Positions 59,434 to 64,000 of a DNA stretch of 64,000 bases are shown one piece after another; the first letter of the stretch is position 1, and each line of letters opens with the position of its first letter. The stretch is from Schlegelella_A sp038231215 (GTDB taxonomy: Bacteria > Pseudomonadota > Gammaproteobacteria > Burkholderiales > Burkholderiaceae_C), in NCBI GenBank assembly GCA_038231215.1, contig JBBRLS010000019.1, positions 1-64,000 on the forward strand. Reading direction: 5' to 3'. The notes under the pieces are model-generated. The model made no database searches. It was not told the origin of the DNA and worked only from the letters and a program-made list of their open reading frames with translations. Made by a program: the position numbers and the translations under genes.

Positions 59434-60936
59434 TCATGCCCCGAGCCCGACCTTCGAACGACCGAACAACTCTTGCAGCCGATCGGCGCTCACTTGGGAG
59501 CGCCCGGCTGCACGCGCATCGGCCTCGGCCCGATCACGCATTCGTTTGGCGGCCGAAATGCGCACCAGCACCGGCTCGGCCTCGATCAACTCTTCGAGAA
59601 ACTGTTGCGCGTCGTCGTCCCACGCGACCGTTTCGCTGTGCGCCAGCCGGCTCGGCGTGGCGTCGATGCGGTCGAGTTCGGTGCCGAGCGGCAAGATGTG
59701 GAACAGCGCATCGAACAGCGCGTTGCAGAACTCCTGGATCACGTAGGTCGCGCCCGCGTAACCCATGAACGGCGTGCCGGTGTGGCGGCGGATGATCGGC
59801 AACGGGAACGACGCCGGGATGAAGGTCGCGCGCATCGGCGAGCCGCCCGCGGCGCCCGTGCCTTCGGCGAGGTACATGCGTTCGTTGTAGCTGCCGTACA
59901 TCACGAGTGGCGGTTTGGTCTTGACGAGTTCCCGCACCGCCCCGTTGTCGGTCTTTTCGCCTGGTTTGCGCGCGACTGCGAAGTTGCACGGCAGGCCCAT
60001 CTCGTCTTCGAGGAAGTGGCGCAGGCCGCGGCTGTAGGTTTCGTTCGCAACGACGGCGAAACTGGCGGTGCCGAAGAAGTCTTGCGTGACCGAACGCCAC
60101 AGGTCCCAGATCGGCTTGATCGTGCTGTGCTTCTCGCGCTCGATGAATGGCTCGGGGTCGAGGCCGAGCAACTCGCCCAGGCTGCGCAGGAACTTGGTCG
60201 TGCTGTGCAGGCCGATGGGCGCTTGCAGGTACGGCCGCTCCAGCGCCTCGCACAGCATGCGGCCGAACTCGCGGTACATGCAGATGTTCACGTCGGCCTC
60301 GACGAGGCGCGACACGTCGGCGAGGTGGCTGCCGAGCGGGAACACCATGTTCACGTCGGCGCCGATACCTTGCACCAGTCGGCGGATCTCAGCCAGATCG
60401 CTCGGCATGTTGAACACGCCGTAGCTCGGGCCGATGATGTTGACGCGCGGCCGTTCTTTCAGCCCATCCTTGCCAGCGGGGCGGTCGGCATACGGCTTGC
60501 GCGCCGGCACCTTCTTCAGGCCGTACTCGGACCAGAGCCAGAACATCGCGCGGTTTGCGCACTGCCACTGGTCTTCGTCGATGGTGCGCGGCAGGAAGCG
60601 CAGGATGTTCGTGCCTTCGGGCGTGACGCCGCCGCCGATCATCTCGGCGATCGAGCCGGTGACCACGACCGACGGCAGATCGGGGTCGAGCGCGGCGTGC
60701 GCGCGGCGCATGCTTCCTTCGGTGCCCTCGCGGCCGAGTTGCTCTTCGGCCAGGCCAGTGACAACGATCGGCAACTCGTGCGGCGGCAGCGCGTCGGTGT
60801 AGTGCAGCACGCTCGTGACCGGCAGGTTCTCGCAGCCGACCGGGCCATCGATCACGACCTGCAGGCCCTTGATCGCCGTGAAGACGTACACCGCGCCCCA
60901 GTAGCCGCCGGCGCGATCGTGGTCGAGGACCATCAT
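59434..60936 (-). CDS. bchZ: Chlorophyllide a reductase subunit Z
   Basis: BchZ with BchY forms the catalytic nitrogenase-like component that reduces ring B of chlorophyllide a. The 500 residues begin M-M-V-L-D-H-D-R-A-G-G-Y-W-G-A and carry G-P-V-G-C-E-N-L-P (cluster Cys) and N-I-I-G-P-S-Y-G-V-F-N-M. The start overlaps the bchY stop (ATGA). Confidence 0.96.
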   Translation of the reverse strand: MMVLDHDRAGGYWGAVYVFTAIKGLQVVIDGPVGCENLPVTSVLHYTDALPPHELPIVVTGLAEEQLGREGTEGSMRRAHAALDPDLPSVVVTGSIAEMIGGGVTPEGTNILRFLPRTIDEDQWQCANRAMFWLWSEYGLKKVPARKPYADRPAGKDGLKERPRVNIIGPSYGVFNMPSDLAEIRRLVQGIGADVNMVFPLGSHLADVSRLVEADVNICMYREFGRMLCEALERPYLQAPIGLHSTTKFLRSLGELLGLDPEPFIEREKHSTIKPIWDLWRSVTQDFFGTASFAVVANETYSRGLRHFLEDEMGLPCNFAVARKPGEKTDNGAVRELVKTKPPLVMYGSYNERMYLAEGTGAAGGSPMRATFIPASFPLPIIRRHTGTPFMGYAGATYVIQEFCNALFDALFHILPLGTELDRIDATPSRLAHSETVAWDDDAQQFLEELIEAEPVLVRISAAKRMRDRAEADARAAGRSQVSADRLQELFGRSKVGLGA

Positions 60937-62483
60937 GTACCCATGGCCTCCGCCTTGCGACGCGCGAGTTGCTTTTGCAACTGGCGTTTCGTTTCGGCCT
61001 TGAACTCGGGGCGCTCCTGCGGAACACCGTGCGAGGCTTCCCACACACCCGCCGCATGGCCCTTGCCGGTATCACCGAAGAACGCGCTCATCTGATCGAA
61101 ACGCGCCTTGTTGCCGATCGCCGCATTGACCACCTGGGCCAACGAGCCGGCACCGGCCGGGCCCATGAGCGGGCGCGCCGAGATCAGGTTCGTGAAGTAC
61201 AGCGACGGAATGCTCGCCTGCTTGGCTGCCTGCACCACTGGCGTCGTGCCGATCGCCAGATCGGGCTTGAACTCGTGCATCGCCGCGAGGTCTTGCTCGA
61301 GCGAAGCGCGGTACTTCACGTGCACGCCGCGCGCTTCGAGCCAATCGCGATCCGACTCGCTCCACGCGGTGCGCGGGCATGCGGTACCTACGTACCGCAG
61401 GTCGGCGCCGCTCTCGACCAGCAACCTCGCAACCAGCAACTCCGAGCCTTCGTAGCCGCTGAGCGTGATGCGGCCCTTGATCGGCATCTTCGAAAGCGCG
61501 CCCTTGATGATCGGCAGGAAGCGGTTCTTCGCCGCATCGATCTTGTCTTGCGCCACGTTGGCGGCGGTGCCGATGGCTTGAAGCCAGGCCTCGGTGCCGT
61601 CGTGGCCGACCGGCGCCGAGCCGACGATGGCGCGGCCTGCAGCGTTGAACTCGCGGATGCTCGCGGTGTAGAACGGATGGATGGCGGCAACAGTCACGCA
61701 ATCGAGCGCTGCGTACAGCTCGCGCCATTCGCGTGTCGGCACCACGGGGCCGGCAGCCAGACCCATCGGGTCGAGCAACATGCCGATCACGACCGGGTCG
61801 GCCGGGAACATCTCGCCGAGCAACGAGATCGTCGGCTTCTTCGAACGACCTTGGCGGGGCGCCTGAACCGGGCCGTTCGTCGCCTCGGTGCGCGCGTACT
61901 TCAGCATCGCACCGGCAAGCACGTCCTTCGCTTCGGCATGCGTGGGCACACCGAAGCCCGGCACATCGATGCCGATGATGCGCACGCCGTTGATCTCTTT
62001 GGGCAGGATCTGCAGGGGCACGCCGCTGGCGGTGGGCACGCACAGGTTGATGATGACGATGGCGTCATACAAGGCAGGGTCGGCCTGCTTGTAGACGGCC
62101 TCGCGGATATCTTCGAACAGCTTGCCGGTAACGAGCGATTCGCTGTTGAACGGCACGTAGCCGACACTGCGGCGCGCGCCGTAGAAGTGCGACGTGAAGG
62201 TCAGGCCGTAAACGCAGCACGCCGAGCCCGACAGGATGGTCGCGGTGCGGCGCATGCGAAGGCCGACGCGCAGCGCGCCGAACGCGGGGCACATGCTTTG
62301 CGGCTGGTCGTGCGGGCCCGCTTTGGGGTCGACCGGGTAATCCTTCGCGTACTGCGCGAGCACCTCGCTCTTGCCGGCTTCCTTGGCAGCGGCCAGCATC
62401 GTCTCGGCACCCGAATGGCAACCGTGGCCATCGCTCTTCAGCGCAGCGGGCACGGGGACGATGGGGATCACGGGCGCGGTCAT
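60933..62483 (-). CDS. bchY: Chlorophyllide a reductase subunit Y
   Basis: Partner of BchZ. The 516 residues show G-C-H-S-G-A-E-T, Q-S-M-C-P-A-F-G and G-S-A-C-C-V-Y-G-L-T-F, which supply iron-sulfur ligands, and P-T-I-S-L-L-G-E-M-F-P-A-D-P. The start at 62483 is 16 bases after the bchX stop. Confidence 0.96.
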   Translation of the reverse strand: MTAPVIPIVPVPAALKSDGHGCHSGAETMLAAAKEAGKSEVLAQYAKDYPVDPKAGPHDQPQSMCPAFGALRVGLRMRRTATILSGSACCVYGLTFTSHFYGARRSVGYVPFNSESLVTGKLFEDIREAVYKQADPALYDAIVIINLCVPTASGVPLQILPKEINGVRIIGIDVPGFGVPTHAEAKDVLAGAMLKYARTEATNGPVQAPRQGRSKKPTISLLGEMFPADPVVIGMLLDPMGLAAGPVVPTREWRELYAALDCVTVAAIHPFYTASIREFNAAGRAIVGSAPVGHDGTEAWLQAIGTAANVAQDKIDAAKNRFLPIIKGALSKMPIKGRITLSGYEGSELLVARLLVESGADLRYVGTACPRTAWSESDRDWLEARGVHVKYRASLEQDLAAMHEFKPDLAIGTTPVVQAAKQASIPSLYFTNLISARPLMGPAGAGSLAQVVNAAIGNKARFDQMSAFFGDTGKGHAAGVWEASHGVPQERPEFKAETKRQLQKQLARRKAEAMGT

Positions 62484-62499
62484 GATCAGGGAGCTCGGC

Positions 62500-63516
62500 T
62501 CAGACCTCGTCGTACACGACTTCGAGCGTTTCCTTCTTCGACTCGGTCTTGCCGCACATGTCGAACTGCGTTGCCGGCTCGAGCACCACGTTGCGGCCGA
62601 CCACGTCGGCGGCAAACAGGCCGAGCAGCTGGTCTTGCGTCATGGGCTTCGGGCGCATCGGCTGCGAGGTGCCGACGTTCTCGGCCAGCTCGGCGAACAT
62701 CGGGCCCCACACTGAACCGGGCCGGCCGATGATTTCGTAGCTGGCGCTCTTGCGGCGGATGTCGTCGTTCGCGGGGATCGTGGACAAGACCGGGATGCCC
62801 ACCTTCTCGGCGAAGCTCGCCGCTTCGCCGGTGCCGTCGTCGCGGTTGATCACCATGCCGGCCACGCCGACGTTGCCGCCGAGCTTGCGGAAGTACTCGA
62901 CCGCCGAACAGACGTTGTTCGCGACGTAGAGCGACTGCAGGTCGTTGCTGGCGACGACGATGACCTTCTGGCACATGTCGCGCGCGATCGGCAATCCGAA
63001 GCCGCCGCAGACCACGTCGCCCAGAAAGTCGAGCAGCACGTAGTCGAAGCCCCACTCGTGGAAGCCGAGCTTTTCGAGCAGCTCGAAGCCGTGGATGATG
63101 CCTCGCCCGCCACAGCCGCGGCCGACCTCGGGGCCGCCGAGTTCCATCGCGTAGACGCCGTCGCGCTTGAAGCAGACGTCGCCGATCGCGACCGCCTCGC
63201 CGGCGAGCTTCTTCTTCGACGAGGTCTCGATGATGGTCGGGCAGGCCCGGCCGCCGAACAGCAGCGAGGTGGTGTCGCTCTTCGGGTCGCAGCCGATGAG
63301 CAGCACCTTCTTGCCGAGCTGCGCCATCATGTAGCTCAGGTTGGCGAGGGTGAAGCTCTTGCCGATGCCGCCCTTGCCGTAGATGGCGATGATCTGCGTG
63401 GTCTTCGCGGCGGGTGATGTGGTGGGCACGGGATCGGGCTCGATTGCTGCCTCGGCGCGGAGCCGCTCCATGAACTTGACCGGCGCTGCCGCCGGGACCG
63501 CGGACGCCATGCTCAT
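62500..63516 (-). CDS. bchX: Chlorophyllide a reductase iron protein subunit X
   Basis: NifH-like ATP-driven reductase feeding BchYZ. The 338 residues have the P-loop G-K-G-G-I-G-K-S-F (47-55, with Phe where BchL has Thr), the cluster ligands in G-R-G-C-G-G-R-G and V-V-C-G-G-F-G, and L-I-G-C-D-P-K-S-D-T-T. The start overlaps the bchC stop (ATGA). Confidence 0.97.
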   Translation of the reverse strand: MSMASAVPAAAPVKFMERLRAEAAIEPDPVPTTSPAAKTTQIIAIYGKGGIGKSFTLANLSYMMAQLGKKVLLIGCDPKSDTTSLLFGGRACPTIIETSSKKKLAGEAVAIGDVCFKRDGVYAMELGGPEVGRGCGGRGIIHGFELLEKLGFHEWGFDYVLLDFLGDVVCGGFGLPIARDMCQKVIVVASNDLQSLYVANNVCSAVEYFRKLGGNVGVAGMVINRDDGTGEAASFAEKVGIPVLSTIPANDDIRRKSASYEIIGRPGSVWGPMFAELAENVGTSQPMRPKPMTQDQLLGLFAADVVGRNVVLEPATQFDMCGKTESKKETLEVVYDEV

Positions 63517-64000
63517 GAGCACTCTCTCCAGTCGAGAACCATCTTCAGACAGGCCGCGTCGCCGAAGGCGGTGGGATAGGCACGCATCGCGTGTTCGGCA
63601 CGCTCGCGATGGGTGATGAGACCGTCGAGCGACACGCGGCCCGACTCGACCAGTTCCCTGGTCGCGAGCAGATCGGGCTTTTGCCACTCCGCCGCCGCGC
63701 GCACGCGGGCTTCGCGCATGAAGGCAGGCGCGAATGCGAACGACAGCCGGTCGTAGAAACCGGCCAGCACCACCTCGCCGCCGGGCGCGAGGCGCGCGAT
63801 CAGCGTGTCGAGGATCGTGGCGTCGCCGCTGACGTCGTAGATGGCGTGGTAGTCGCGCCGGCTGTCGTCGTCGGGATGCACGACGGCGTAGCCCGTCGCG
63901 CCGCTCTGGCGCTGCGCGTTGAGCTCCCACACGGTCGGCGGCGCGAAGCCTGCAGCGACCGTCATGCGGGCGAGCAGGCGCCCGAGCACACCGTGGCCGA
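63513..64000 (-). CDS. bchC: 3-hydroxyethyl bacteriochlorophyllide a dehydrogenase, C-terminal part
   Basis: BchC oxidises the C3 hydroxyethyl group to acetyl, the last ring step of bacteriochlorophyll a. The frame runs off the right edge, so about 162 C-terminal residues are seen. These cover the Rossmann half of a medium-chain dehydrogenase (G-H-G-V-L-G-R-L-L-A-R), G-G-E-V-V-L-A-G-F-Y and the closing C-L-K-M-V-L-D-W. It heads the bchC-X-Y-Z-puf-crt run; its promoter is outside the window. Confidence 0.93.
   Translation of the reverse strand, partial: GHGVLGRLLARMTVAAGFAPPTVWELNAQRQSGATGYAVVHPDDDSRRDYHAIYDVSGDATILDTLIARLAPGGEVVLAGFYDRLSFAFAPAFMREARVRAAAEWQKPDLLATRELVESGRVSLDGLITHRERAEHAMRAYPTAFGDAACLKMVLDWRECS

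Overview
The window is a G+C-rich chromosomal segment of an anoxygenic phototrophic betaproteobacterium. It is most like the Rubrivivax gelatinosus group of Burkholderiales. The left half has housekeeping gene order typical of Burkholderiales: rpsA-ihfB-lapA-lapB-rfaE1-rfaD, rpsP-rimM-trmD-rplS, and a LysR-pirin-DoxX set. The right half (about 28.4-64.0 kb) is a photosynthesis gene cluster with four-heme pufC, acsF, crtA/crtC/crtD and bchXYZ. The species assignment is inference; no 16S gene is present. No tRNA, rRNA, CRISPR array, insertion sequence or prophage was seen, and no gene-free stretch exceeds 300 bases.

Region 1 (1-28.1 kb, housekeeping). Ribosomal protein S1 (cut by the window start), IHF-beta, LapA/LapB and two heptose-biosynthesis enzymes form one + strand run. 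Next come a ComEA-like exported HhH protein, a patatin lipase, DNA polymerase III alpha, a lone EgtB, a DUF599 protein, DoxX and pirin with a divergent LysR regulator, GluQ, an FKBP, a transglutaminase-like protein, an RhlE helicase, Orn, an M48 peptidase, pterin dehydratase, RsgA, a CobD/CbiB-family protein, a Nudix hydrolase, the rpsP-rimM-trmD-rplS operon, a GNAT gene with an internal deletion, a TM2 protein and a Pit phosphate transporter with its DUF47 partner.

Region 2 (28.1-33.3 kb, regulation and tail synthesis). On the - strand bchG, bchP, tspO and a small membrane protein form an operon that completes bacteriochlorophyll. Divergent from bchG is a stand-alone BLUF photoreceptor. Facing it is a short PpsR/CrtJ that lacks the usual N-terminal domain, preceded by an 89-residue protein that may match only the N-terminal part of AerR/PpaA. 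Two intergenic regions carry PpsR-like palindromes that share an identical 11-mer.

Region 3 (33.3-52.0 kb, + strand superoperon). The order is bchF-N-B-H-L-M-lhaA-puhA-puhB-puhC-acsF-puhE-crtI-crtB, then a small membrane protein, a DUF2269 protein and an SDR oxidoreductase. Most junctions overlap. The genes supply the Mg-branch enzymes, dark protochlorophyllide reductase, the RC-H subunit and assembly factors, and early carotenoid synthesis.

Region 4 (64.0-52.1 kb, - strand). The order is bchC-X-Y-Z, pufB, an extra LH1-beta-like gene, pufA-L-M-C, crtA-D-C. The genes supply chlorophyllide reductase, the LH1-RC apoproteins and the methoxy/keto carotenoid steps. The two most unusual points are the extra beta-like polypeptide between pufB and pufA, in which the bacteriochlorophyll-ligating His is Gln, and a PufC cytochrome with an OmpA-like C-terminal domain. 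Genes expected for a complete pathway but not seen here (bchI, bchD, crtE, crtF and others) presumably lie elsewhere.
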